A stretch of DNA of 64,000 nt, taken from positions 33,454 to 97,453 of the forward strand of contig NZ_NEFF01000007.1 of assembly GCF_002252045.1 (NCBI RefSeq). The letters run 5' to 3'. Position numbers and translations under genes: made by a program. A model generated the notes under the pieces. The model searched no databases. It was not told where the DNA came from and saw nothing but the letters and a program-made list of their open reading frames with translations. The DNA is from Ignatzschineria sp. F8392 (GTDB lineage: Bacteria > Pseudomonadota > Gammaproteobacteria > Cardiobacteriales > Wohlfahrtiimonadaceae). This document shows, one piece after another, positions 56,469 through 64,000 of this stretch (its first letter is position 1; each line of letters starts with the position of its first letter).

Positions 56469-57488
56469 ATGAGATTATTAGAAGTAAAAGGCTTAACGGT
56501 TGAATTTGGAGAGAAAGGAGATCGTTTTCGTGCGGTTGACCGAATCAGTTATAGCGTTGATCAGGGGGAAGTGGTTGGTATTGTCGGAGAGTCCGGATCC
56601 GGTAAATCTGTAAGTTCTCTTGCCATTATGGGATTGATCGACTTTCCCGGCATCGTTTCGGCAGAGGCCCTCTCTTTTGATGGTAAAGATCTACAAAAGA
56701 TGAAAAGGCGGGAGCGACAAAAGATCTTAGGGGATGATGTAGCGATGATCTTTCAAGATCCGATGACCTCGCTCAACCCCTCTTTTACCGTAGGGTATCA
56801 AATTATGGAGACCTTAAAAGTCCATCAAGGTGGGAGGAAAAGGGAGCGTAAAGCGCGGGCTTTAGAGTTATTGACGTTGGTGGGGATTCCTGATGCCGCC
56901 AATCGTTTTAATCTCTATCCTCATCAATTATCGGGGGGGATGAGTCAACGGGTGATGATTGCGATCGCCATTGCTTGTAATCCTAAATTGTTGATTGCTG
57001 ATGAGCCGACTACAGCGCTTGATGTCACGATTCAAGGACAGATCATCTCACTTCTGCTTCAATTGCAAAAAGAGCAGCAGATGGCGCTTCTACTGATTAC
57101 CCATGATTTGGCATTAGTTGCGGAATCGGCGGATAAGATTATTGTGATGTATGCCGGACAAATTGTTGAGATTGCGCCTGCCACACAACTTTTTCAAACG
57201 CCACTTCATCCTTATACCGAAGCACTCCTTCGCTCTTTGCCGGAGTTTTCTCAAGGTGCTTCCCGCTTACAATCACTACCTGGAGTTGTGCCGGGGCGTT
57301 ATGATCGGCCTCAAGGTTGCCTTCTCAACCCTCGCTGTAGTTATTGTCAAGAGATCTGCCGGCAACAGGAGCCCCCTTTACTGCAGAGAGAGGATCGTTT
57401 TGTGAAATGCCATTTTCCTTTGGTTAAAAAACAGATAGTCATGTCCGAGAGCGACGAAGAATCCTTATCAGGAGGAGCTTATGAGTAG
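56469..57488 (+). CDS. dppD: dipeptide ABC transporter ATPase DppD
   Basis: A 339-residue ATPase. Walker A is [11 protein letters not shown], the Q-loop is [11 protein letters not shown], the signature is LSGGMSQR and Walker B is [12 protein letters not shown]. The C-terminal oligopeptide-transporter extension has a cysteine cluster ([20 protein letters not shown]) that binds an iron-sulfur cluster in some DppD proteins. It overlaps dppF by 8 bases. Confidence 0.95.
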   Translation: MRLLEVKGLTVEFGEKGDRFRAVDRISYSVDQGEVVGIVGESGSGKSVSSLAIMGLIDFPGIVSAEALSFDGKDLQKMKRRERQKILGDDVAMIFQDPMTSLNPSFTVGYQIMETLKVHQGGRKRERKARALELLTLVGIPDAANRFNLYPHQLSGGMSQRVMIAIAIACNPKLLIADEPTTALDVTIQGQIISLLLQLQKEQQMALLLITHDLALVAESADKIIVMYAGQIVEIAPATQLFQTPLHPYTEALLRSLPEFSQGASRLQSLPGVVPGRYDRPQGCLLNPRCSYCQEICRQQEPPLLQREDRFVKCHFPLVKKQIVMSESDEESLSGGAYE

Positions 57489-58530
57489 TCAGGAAGAGAG
57501 AAGTGGTGTTAAGAAAGCGCCTCTTTTAGTCGCGGAGGAATTAACGAAATATTATGCTGTCAGCCGAGGCTTATTTCGTGAAAAGGGGGAGGTGAAGGCT
57601 TTAAATGGCATCTCCTTTGAGCTTGAAGCGGGTAAGACATTGGCGGTTGTGGGTGAATCGGGGTGTGGGAAGTCGACCCTTGCTAAAGTATTAACAATGA
57701 TTGAGCCCCCCACAAGTGGTGAGTTGCGTTATCGGGGAGATTCTCTTCTCCTTTCTGCACCAGAGACGGCCGCTTTGCGACGCCAGAAGATTCAGATTAT
57801 CTTTCAAAACCCTTATGGTTCCCTCAATCCGCGAAAGAAGATCGGCACGATTTTAGAAGAGCCTCTCAAGATTAATAGTGATCTCAGTCGGGGAGAGCGC
57901 AAAGAGCGGGTCTTAGCGATGATGGAGAAGGTAGGCCTTCGTCCTGAGTTTTATGATCGTTATCCCCATATGTTCTCGGGAGGACAACGACAAAGGATTG
58001 CGATTGCTCGAGGTTTAATGCTCAATCCCGATATTGTGATTGCTGATGAGCCGGTCTCAGCACTTGATGTCTCTGTTCAAGCACAAGTTCTCAATTTAAT
58101 GATGGATCTTCAGGAGGAGTTAGGGCTCTCTTATCTCTTTATCTCACATGACCTCTCTGTTGTGGAGCATATTGCCGATGATGTGATGGTGATGTATCTC
58201 GGTAAAGCGGTGGAGAAAGCGAGTAAAAAAGCGCTATTTTTAGATCCTATGCATCCCTATACTGAAGCACTCCTATCGGCAACCCCAAGATTGAATGATC
58301 AAAACCGGCGAGAGAAGATCACCTTAACAGGTGAATTGCCGAGCCCACTCAATCCGCCACAAGGTTGTGCATTTCATACTCGCTGTCCTAAAGCATTTGA
58401 GAAGTGCTATCACTCTCAGCCGGAGATCAAGGTCTATCACGATAGAGGTGGTGAGCCTCATGAAGTTGCTTGTTTTCTCCTCGATGAGATTGAGTCACTC
58501 GATGCTCGTGATAAGAGAGGGGAAGATTAA
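57481..58530 (+). CDS. dppF: dipeptide ABC transporter ATPase DppF
   Basis: A 349-residue ATPase partner of DppD. Walker A is [12 protein letters not shown], the Q-loop [12 protein letters not shown], the signature [15 protein letters not shown] and Walker [12 protein letters not shown]. The C-terminal [14 protein letters not shown] is the usual extension. Translated from an ATG inside dppD with an AGGAGGAGC site. Last gene of the dpp cluster. Confidence 0.95.
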   Translation: MSSQEERSGVKKAPLLVAEELTKYYAVSRGLFREKGEVKALNGISFELEAGKTLAVVGESGCGKSTLAKVLTMIEPPTSGELRYRGDSLLLSAPETAALRRQKIQIIFQNPYGSLNPRKKIGTILEEPLKINSDLSRGERKERVLAMMEKVGLRPEFYDRYPHMFSGGQRQRIAIARGLMLNPDIVIADEPVSALDVSVQAQVLNLMMDLQEELGLSYLFISHDLSVVEHIADDVMVMYLGKAVEKASKKALFLDPMHPYTEALLSATPRLNDQNRREKITLTGELPSPLNPPQGCAFHTRCPKAFEKCYHSQPEIKVYHDRGGEPHEVACFLLDEIESLDARDKRGED

Positions 58531-58598
58531 TGGGTATCAGAAAAGGTTTTATTTGATGTTCTATGAGACTTAACCTATCTGATCTATTCTCTAATCTG

Positions 58599-58620
58599 TA
58601 CACTCACTGCAGTGAGTGTA
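58599..58620. repeat. 22-bp perfect palindrome after dppF
   Basis: TACACTCACTG and CAGTGAGTGTA are exact complements with no spacer. No T-run follows directly, so it is not itself a terminator; the one at 58632 is separate. Confidence 0.85.
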
Positions 58621-58631
58621 ATCAGTGTAAG

Positions 58632-58669
58632 AAGATGGGAGCTATGATCGACAGCCCCATCTTTTTTAT
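58632..58669 (+). terminator. dppF terminator
   Basis: AAGATGGG and CCCATCTT with internal GCT/AGC pairing, followed by six Ts. Confidence 0.88.
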
Positions 58670-58723
58670 GATTTCCCCTGGTTTTCTGATCTTTTCTAAT
58701 CTTTACTGATGATCAAAGAGATA

Positions 58724-59455
58724 TCAGTCATTATGGAAAATATTTTTCAAAAAGGTCTGTGCCCGTTCGCTAGGTGTTCCTTCAAAGAAAGCTTCTTTTG
58801 AGAGATCATCATAGATCTCCCCCTCATCGATAAAGATAATTCGATCCGCTACTTGTCGGGCAAATCCCATTTCGTGGGTGACACACATCATTGTCATCCC
58901 TTCTTGAGCGAGCTCTGTCATAACAGCAAGTACTTCATGAATCATTTCAGGATCGAGTGCTGAGGTCGGTTCATCAAAGAGCATCACCACAGGATCCATG
59001 GCAAGCGCTCTTGCGATAGCAACACGCTGCTGTTGTCCGCCAGAGAGTTGTGTGGGATATTTTCCGAGGTGTTTACTTAATCCAACCCGATCTAATAATC
59101 CTAGCGCTTTTGCATGAGCACTCTCTTTATCACGTTTTAGAACCTTCATCTGTGCAAGCATAAGATTTTTTTCAATAGACATATTGGGAAAGAGCTCAAA
59201 ATGTTGAAAGACCATTCCTACCTCAGCTCGAACTCTATTAATATTGGTTTTAGGATCTGCTAATGAATGCCCATTGATAATAATATCCCCCTCTTGGAAA
59301 GGCTCTAAACCATTTGCACATTGAATTAAGGTTGATTTCCCAGAACCAGAAGGGCCACAAACCACGACGACTTCCTTCTCTTTAATTTCAGTGGAGCAGT
59401 TTTTCAGTACTTGGAAATTGCCATAAAATTTACTGACATTCTGATATTGAATCAT
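58724..59455 (-). CDS. gltL: glutamate/aspartate ABC transporter ATPase GltL
   Basis: A 243-residue polar amino acid ATPase. Walker A is CGPSGSGKSTLIQ, signature LSGGQQQRVAIARAL and Walker B VMLFDEPTSALDPEM. It overlaps gltK by 4 bases and completes gltIJKL; the assignment to glutamate/aspartate comes from the operon and the binding protein. Confidence 0.93.
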   Translation of the reverse strand: MIQYQNVSKFYGNFQVLKNCSTEIKEKEVVVVCGPSGSGKSTLIQCANGLEPFQEGDIIINGHSLADPKTNINRVRAEVGMVFQHFELFPNMSIEKNLMLAQMKVLKRDKESAHAKALGLLDRVGLSKHLGKYPTQLSGGQQQRVAIARALAMDPVVMLFDEPTSALDPEMIHEVLAVMTELAQEGMTMMCVTHEMGFARQVADRIIFIDEGEIYDDLSKEAFFEGTPSERAQTFLKNIFHND

Positions 59456-60144
59456 AAGGTGCCTCTTCTCTTTTGTAAGGTTCGAACGAGATAAGATAGT
59501 GAAAAGCAGATGATAAAGTAGATAAAGCCGGCAAAAAGAATCATCTCCATTTTTGCATTATTGTTATAGCCGATAATATCTGTAGTTCTGAAGAAATCAT
59601 TAAGGCTCATAATATAGACCAGGGAAGTATCCTGAAAAAGAATAATACCTTGCGTTAGAAGTAGGGGGATCATATTGCGAAGCGCTTGTGGCAAAATGAC
59701 ATGATAGATTGCTTGTCCTCTTGTCATCCCGAGAGCTAAGGCTGCGCTCATCTGTTGCCGGCGTACACTCTTAAATCCTGCGCGAATAATCTCAGAATAG
59801 TAAGCGGCCTCAAATAGAGAAAATGCGACGATCGCCCAAAAGAGCCGTACTCCCGTACTGTTACCTAAGCCTAAATATTGTTGTAAAGTTGGACCAATTG
59901 CGAGGTAGAACCACATTAACACCATAATGAGTGGGATTGAACGAAAGAGATTGACATAACCCGTTGCAATCCAAGCGATCGGCTTAGGACCGTAGAGCCG
60001 TAAAACGGCAAGCACAATTCCCCAAAGGATCCCAACAACGATGGCAATGCCGGTAATTTGTAAGCTAACGGCCATCCCTTGTAATAGAAACTGATAGTTT
60101 TCACCAATAATAGAGAAGAGGCTAGAAAAAGAGAATTGACCCAT
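59452..60144 (-). CDS. gltK: glutamate/aspartate ABC transporter permease GltK
   Basis: A 230-residue permease of the HisMQ type with about five helices. FRSIPLIMVLMWFYLAIGPT and the EAA loop SAALALGMTRGQAIYHVILP are typical. It lies one base after gltJ and overlaps gltL by four, so the three are translationally coupled. Confidence 0.93.
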   Translation of the reverse strand: MGQFSFSSLFSIIGENYQFLLQGMAVSLQITGIAIVVGILWGIVLAVLRLYGPKPIAWIATGYVNLFRSIPLIMVLMWFYLAIGPTLQQYLGLGNSTGVRLFWAIVAFSLFEAAYYSEIIRAGFKSVRRQQMSAALALGMTRGQAIYHVILPQALRNMIPLLLTQGIILFQDTSLVYIMSLNDFFRTTDIIGYNNNAKMEMILFAGFIYFIICFSLSYLVRTLQKRRGTL

Positions 60145-60145
60145 T

Positions 60146-60877
60146 TTAAGCTCCTTCTTTCAGTGAGGGAAGTTGTGTCCATCGCTCGATCAACTTCATA
60201 ATGAACATTAAGGTGACATTGATGATGATATATGCAATCGTCACAAGGAAAAATGATTCGTAAGCTTTCGCTGTATAATCGTTGATCTGTGCCGCTTGCC
60301 GGGTTAGCTCTGCAAGACCAATGGTCTGTAGTACGGAGGAGTTTTTAAAGATATTAAGAAGCTCGGAGGTCATCGGCGGTAAGATGATTCTCAGTGCTTG
60401 GGGTAAGATGACGTAACGATAAGCTTGCGGAAGCGTTAAACCAGTGGCAAGAGCAGCTCTGAGTTGGCCTCCTGCTAATGATTCGATACTTGATCGAACC
60501 TGTTCTGCAATTCGTGCAGAGGTAAATAGACCTAAACATAAGATCCCCGCAGTCATCATCTGCACTAAAGGATCTTGAGATTTGATCCAATTACCGATTG
60601 TTTCAGGCATTAAGTTAGGCCAAACGTAATACCAAAAGAAGAGTTGCACAATGAGCGGGACATTTCGTAAGCACTCGACATAGGTTGCCCCAATAAATCG
60701 TAGTGTGCGACTAGGTAAGGTTCGTATTGTTCCAATAATAATTCCTAACGCTAATGCTAATATCCAGCTACTACCAGAGGAGATAATGGTCCATTTCGCA
60801 CCTTCTAAAAGCCAGTCTAGATATGTTTCATTAATGACGGCTTCTTGTAAGAGCATAGAAAAATCTAGTCCAAACAT
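60146..60877 (-). CDS. gltJ: glutamate/aspartate ABC transporter permease GltJ
   Basis: A 243-residue HisMQ-type permease. Conserved parts are LRNVPLIVQLFFWYYVWPNL and the EAA loop RAALATGLTLPQAYRYVILP. It starts 249 bases after gltI, with a strong hairpin in the gap, which suggests differential expression of the binding protein and the membrane parts. Confidence 0.93.
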   Translation of the reverse strand: MFGLDFSMLLQEAVINETYLDWLLEGAKWTIISSGSSWILALALGIIIGTIRTLPSRTLRFIGATYVECLRNVPLIVQLFFWYYVWPNLMPETIGNWIKSQDPLVQMMTAGILCLGLFTSARIAEQVRSSIESLAGGQLRAALATGLTLPQAYRYVILPQALRIILPPMTSELLNIFKNSSVLQTIGLAELTRQAAQINDYTAKAYESFFLVTIAYIIINVTLMFIMKLIERWTQLPSLKEGA

Positions 60878-61043
60878 AGATTAACCTTTTAAGAGAAGAG
60901 GGTAAGAGTAGGAGTAGTGCGATCGAAGTAGGGGGCTTTGAGAGATATCTCGCACTCAGTCAATAGAGCGATAGAGAAAGCGTATCTGCTCAAGGTGTCT
61001 ACTAACGCTACGCTTCTAAATCAGATTTATTAAAGACGAGAAA

Positions 61044-61073
61044 CTCTAGAGAAGAGGTACGCTCTTCCTAGAG
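61044..61073 (-). other. strong hairpin between gltI and gltJ
   Basis: CTCTAG-A-GAAGAG and CTCTTC-CTAGAG form a 12-bp stem with one bulged base and a five-base loop. There is no T-run, so it probably shields the gltI mRNA 3' end or acts as a processing site rather than a terminator. The rest of the gap (60878-61126) has no gene. Confidence 0.6.
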
Positions 61074-61126
61074 ATCCTTGTCAATATCTGCGCGTTTGTG
61101 CGCTATCTCATAAGAGCGATAAGACG

Positions 61127-62020
61127 CTATTGATAAGGTTTATCCGTGGGGTTGTTAAAGAGCTCTCGCATACTCTCAGAGAGTGGAAATTCCAAGTTGG
61201 CATTACGAGGGGGAATGGGCTCAGTGAACCATTTGTTGTAGATAAGTTCCATCTCCCCAGAGCCAGAAAGATCTGCGATTACTTGGTCTGCTAAGGCCTT
61301 AAACTCACTATCTCCTTTCCGCAACATACAGGCGTAAGCTTCCTGCCCTTGTGATTCTCCAGTAACGACCCAGCGATCAGGTTGAGGTGACTTTGCTCTC
61401 TCTCCATAGAGTAGAGAGTCATCCATCACAAAAGCAACGCCGCGATTATCAGCTAGCATCATAAAAGCATCACCATGATCTTTTGCTGCTTGGATGCGCA
61501 TATTCATCCCCTTCTCGGCATTCATATTACGCAGCACACGCTCCGAAGTTGTCCCCGCGGTGGTAATGACCACCTTATCTTTGAGCTCTTCAAAAGATTC
61601 AATACCCGAATTAACATCTGTAATCATACGGATATTGATAATAAAGATTGTATTGGTAAAGTCGACCTCTTGCGCACGGGCGGTGTTGTGTGTCGTTGAG
61701 CCACATTCTAGATCGATCGTTCCATTTTTCATCAGTGGAATACGATTTTGTGAAGTAATAGGAACGAGTTTGACATCGATCTTTTTCCCCAGTTTCTTCT
61801 CAATGCCTTCAACAATTTTCATACTAATCTCATGAGAGTAGCCGACGACATTTTGTTGATTATCATAGTAGGAGTATGGAATAGAGGATTCTCTATGACC
61901 TAGGGTAATGGTTCCTGTTTCATCAATCTTCTTGAGTGTTCCCGTTAGCTCTTCTGATAGAGAGATACAGGGAAGTGCAAGTAAACCGCACAGGGTGAGT
62001 CCTAAAATCGACTTTTTCAT
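61127..62020 (-). CDS. gltI: glutamate/aspartate-binding protein GltI
   Basis: A 297-residue periplasmic protein of SBP family 3 with a signal peptide (about 1-22). LKKIDETGTITLGHRESSIP, YDNQQNVVGYSHEI and LVPITSQNRIPLMKNGTIDL are close to E. coli GltI; ECGSTTHNTAR lies in the ligand cleft. First gene of gltIJKL. A GGAGGATA site precedes the ATG. Confidence 0.94.
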   Translation of the reverse strand: MKKSILGLTLCGLLALPCISLSEELTGTLKKIDETGTITLGHRESSIPYSYYDNQQNVVGYSHEISMKIVEGIEKKLGKKIDVKLVPITSQNRIPLMKNGTIDLECGSTTHNTARAQEVDFTNTIFIINIRMITDVNSGIESFEELKDKVVITTAGTTSERVLRNMNAEKGMNMRIQAAKDHGDAFMMLADNRGVAFVMDDSLLYGERAKSPQPDRWVVTGESQGQEAYACMLRKGDSEFKALADQVIADLSGSGEMELIYNKWFTEPIPPRNANLEFPLSESMRELFNNPTDKPYQ

Positions 62021-62422
62021 CTGTTATCCTCCAGATAGTGATAATAAAGTTAAATGGGACCATCTTTTATTGTTTTATGATGTTGTGCTAAAAGTGCCAA
62101 AAGCTTTTGAATGGACAGCCTCAAGATATCGATACCTTTTAAGTCTTATGTTGCCCCCATTTGCGGTATATCTATTTCGGTATATAAAGTCTTGCTGTAG
62201 TCGCGTCATCATTACTCATAGCTTCTCTATTTATGATGGTCTACATCTAGATATATGATAGTGCTGCAGAAAAGGCAATTAGGAAGGGATGTGACTTTTA
62301 TGACGTCTATATAACTCAAAGTTATAGTAATCGATATCATAGGATGCTCTTTTGCTCTCTTGACGGTTTTTGAGTAACTCCTTATTCTGTTGATCATTGA
62401 TCGATATCTACAGGAATGAGTT
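62021..62422. other. divergent gap between gltI and ribokinase gene
   Basis: 400 bases without a convincing gene; must hold both promoters. A GATCATTGATCGATATC stretch near 62391-62408 is partly palindromic. Confidence 0.4.
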
Positions 62423-63364
62423 ATGCCAAAAAAATTGATAGTGCTAGGAAGTAGTAATGTGGACTATATCTTAAATGTGCCCCATTTTTTAGCGCCGGGA
62501 GAGACGCTTGCAGGTGACCAATATCAAGTCTCTTTAGGAGGAAAGGGGGCAAATCAAGCAGTTGCTGCCGGAAGAGCGGGTGCAGATGTCACCTTTATTG
62601 CTGCTGTTGGGGATGATAATGTTGGTCGATCTGCAATCTCACAATTTCAGCAAGATAAGATCGATACCCGTTTAATTCAGGTTGTTGAGAATGAGAAAAC
62701 GGGTGTTGCACTTATCTTCGTTAATAGTGAAGGTGAAAATATGATCGGCATCTATGCTGGCGCTAATGGCGCGATGACAGAAGCGATGGTTAAGCCTCTA
62801 CTTCCTGAAATTAGCTCGGCCGATCTGCTCTTAATGCAACTTGAAACACCACAAGAAGCTTTAGACCTTGCAGCAGAGCATGCTAAAAAATCGGGCGTAC
62901 GAGTTGTGGTTAATCCAGCACCTGCGAGGGCTTTATCAGATCGTTTTCTCTCATTTGTCGATATCATTACCCCTAATGAAACGGAAGCTGAGCTATTAAC
63001 CGGCATAAAGGTTGAAAGTGATGAAGATGCGGCATTAGCCTCACAAAAGCTACATGAGAAAGGGATCGAAATTGTCATCATTACCTTAGGAAAGAGAGGT
63101 GCGTGGGTTAGTCAAATGAGTGCCTCTAGAGAGATAACCGGAGATTTAATCCCGGGCTTTAGAGTTGAGGCGATCGATACGATTGGTGCAGGGGATACCT
63201 TTAATGGTGTTTTGGTGACGGCGCTTTTAGAGGGTAAGTCATTATTGCAATCTGTCGAATTAGCACATGCTGCCGGTGCTTTAGCGGTAACAAAGAAAGG
63301 GGCACATCCTGCTATTCCTTGGCGCAAAGCAATCGATCAATTCTATTTAGAAAATAAACAGTAA
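62423..63364 (+). CDS. rbsK: ribokinase
   Basis: A PfkB-family sugar kinase of 313 residues that phosphorylates D-ribose at O5. VLGSSNVDYILNVPHFLAPG at the start, the substrate motif GGKGANQAVAAGRAGADV, and the PfkB signature DTIGAGDTFNG with the catalytic aspartate are all present. E. coli RbsK has 309 residues. No rbsD, rbsACB or deoxyribose genes adjoin, so it is an orphan; it might serve nucleoside ribose salvage. Confidence 0.9.
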   Translation: MPKKLIVLGSSNVDYILNVPHFLAPGETLAGDQYQVSLGGKGANQAVAAGRAGADVTFIAAVGDDNVGRSAISQFQQDKIDTRLIQVVENEKTGVALIFVNSEGENMIGIYAGANGAMTEAMVKPLLPEISSADLLLMQLETPQEALDLAAEHAKKSGVRVVVNPAPARALSDRFLSFVDIITPNETEAELLTGIKVESDEDAALASQKLHEKGIEIVIITLGKRGAWVSQMSASREITGDLIPGFRVEAIDTIGAGDTFNGVLVTALLEGKSLLQSVELAHAAGALAVTKKGAHPAIPWRKAIDQFYLENKQ

Positions 63365-63567
63365 GAAGTAGAGACGAAGATATTTGATATTAGATGAGCA
63401 ATAGATATTAATTCTTACCGGCGATTAGATGATTGGGAGAGGTTCAATGATCTAATCGATTGACTCATTTGATCTTTTGGTCACAAAGCTAAAAGCGGGA
63501 TTACCAAGTAAGACCAGAGATAATTTAAAAACCACTCAAGAAATGTAAAAATTTTTTAAAAAAAGAG

Positions 63568-63595
63568 TTGCAAATAAAAATGAAAGGGGTAAGAT
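63568..63595 (+). promoter_or_regulatory. possible rRNA operon promoter P1
   Basis: TTGCAA at 63568-63573 and TAAGAT at 63590-63595, 16 bases apart, preceded by A/T tracts. It is weaker than P2 by match. Confidence 0.4.
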
Positions 63596-63810
63596 ACATC
63601 ACCTCAGACGACACAGCGCTTCTGAAACAGTCAAAGCTTCATCCTATTAGTAGTCAGTTTTAAGCAAGTTTTAATATAGTTTTAATATAGTTTTTAACAT
63701 CTTGCTAATAGGAGTTTGAGTAGGGTTCGAAATTGAGATTGAGATTTAAGTTAAAATCAAAATCAAGATTAAAAAATCGAAAAGAACTCAAAAAATAGTT
63801 AAAAATAAGT

Positions 63811-63839
63811 TTGACAAGTTGATAAAGCATCTGTAGTAT
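63811..63839 (+). promoter_or_regulatory. rRNA operon promoter
   Basis: A perfect TTGACA at 63811-63816 and TAGTAT at 63834-63839, 17 bases apart. The 90 bases upstream are rich in A and T tracts, like an UP element. The downstream boxA and the lack of an open frame mark it as an rrn promoter. Confidence 0.75.
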
Positions 63840-64000
63840 AGTTCGTCTGCTTAGGGCGGTAAGAGATTCAATCTTGATTCACTTTAACCCTAAAGTTCTT
63901 TAACAAATTAATCTTAAGTAAGTTTGTATGGGGGCTTGTATTTGTTTGCGTGAGCAAAAGAATAGAAGTCTAACCAAACAATTCCAGCATCTATTTTTTT
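63840..64000 (+). other. rRNA operon leader with boxA antitermination site
   Basis: GTTCTTTAACAAATTAATC near 63895-63913 matches the boxA core (CTTTAACAA) of gammaproteobacterial 16S leaders, where NusB-NusE load. The remaining leader to 64000 shows no open frame. The 16S rRNA gene itself begins beyond the window. Confidence 0.75.

Noticed and set aside
61908..62258. Plus-strand open frame over the start of gltI
   Set aside because: It is antisense to the gltI signal-peptide region, has no ribosome site and shows no family motif.
63840..64000. Start of 16S rRNA inside the window
   Set aside because: The usual 16S opening AGAGTTTGATC is not reached before position 64000; only the leader is present.

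Overview
The window is a chromosomal segment of a low-GC gammaproteobacterium. The gene orders metY-rimP-nusA-infB-rbfA-truB, prmA-dusB-fis, yibN-grxC-secB and ppiB-lpxH, the FNR with four cysteine ligands, TmcA, SdhE and EfpL are all gammaproteobacterial. From memory the AT-rich style suggests the Ignatzschineria/Wohlfahrtiimonas group, but I cannot confirm the genus. I see no prophage, insertion sequence, CRISPR array or defence island.

Layout. Genes from 1 to 22.4 kb are almost all on the minus strand. They are the methylcitrate cycle (prpD partial, prpC, prpB); queF behind a clear preQ1-I riboswitch; a plus-strand MFS permease; an aroA-gspG-like-truC cluster; an orphan amino-acid binding protein; brnQ; rdgB; folK; a plus-strand cold-shock gene; icd; and the nusA operon read from initiator tRNA-fMet. 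Two gaps flanking brnQ carry a marked concentration of DnaA-box-like 9-mers.

From 22.8 to 58.5 kb most genes are on the plus strand: a two-gene SMR transporter, fnr with a perfect FNR site upstream, two tRNA-Lys, tmcA, two tRNA-Thr, prmA-dusB, fis, efpL, ppiA, an NlpE-like lipoprotein, ppiB-lpxH, yibN-grxC-secB, an ankyrin protein, clpB with a textbook sigma-32 promoter, an OsmC-like protein, an AGCS symporter, a TSUP permease and dppABCDF. Minus-strand islands are tyrP-like, sdhE, a rhomboid protease overlapping a secreted protein, a very small Tat-signal protein, a CvfB-like S1 protein, an HI0933-like flavoprotein, and a nicotinamidase-like hydrolase.

The right end holds gltIJKL (minus), ribokinase (plus), and the promoter and boxA leader of an rRNA operon whose 16S gene must start just outside the window.

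Most content is housekeeping. The less explained items are the DnaA-box clusters, a structured RNA element between prpC and prpD, a possible small RNA before prmA, a 12-bp repeat array that encodes a leucine-rich 45-residue peptide, an SMR pair in which one subunit lacks the transport glutamate, an orphan major pseudopilin between aroA and truC, and the tiny Tat-signal protein. Start sites were moved where a ribosome binding site or family alignment favoured another codon; each case is stated.
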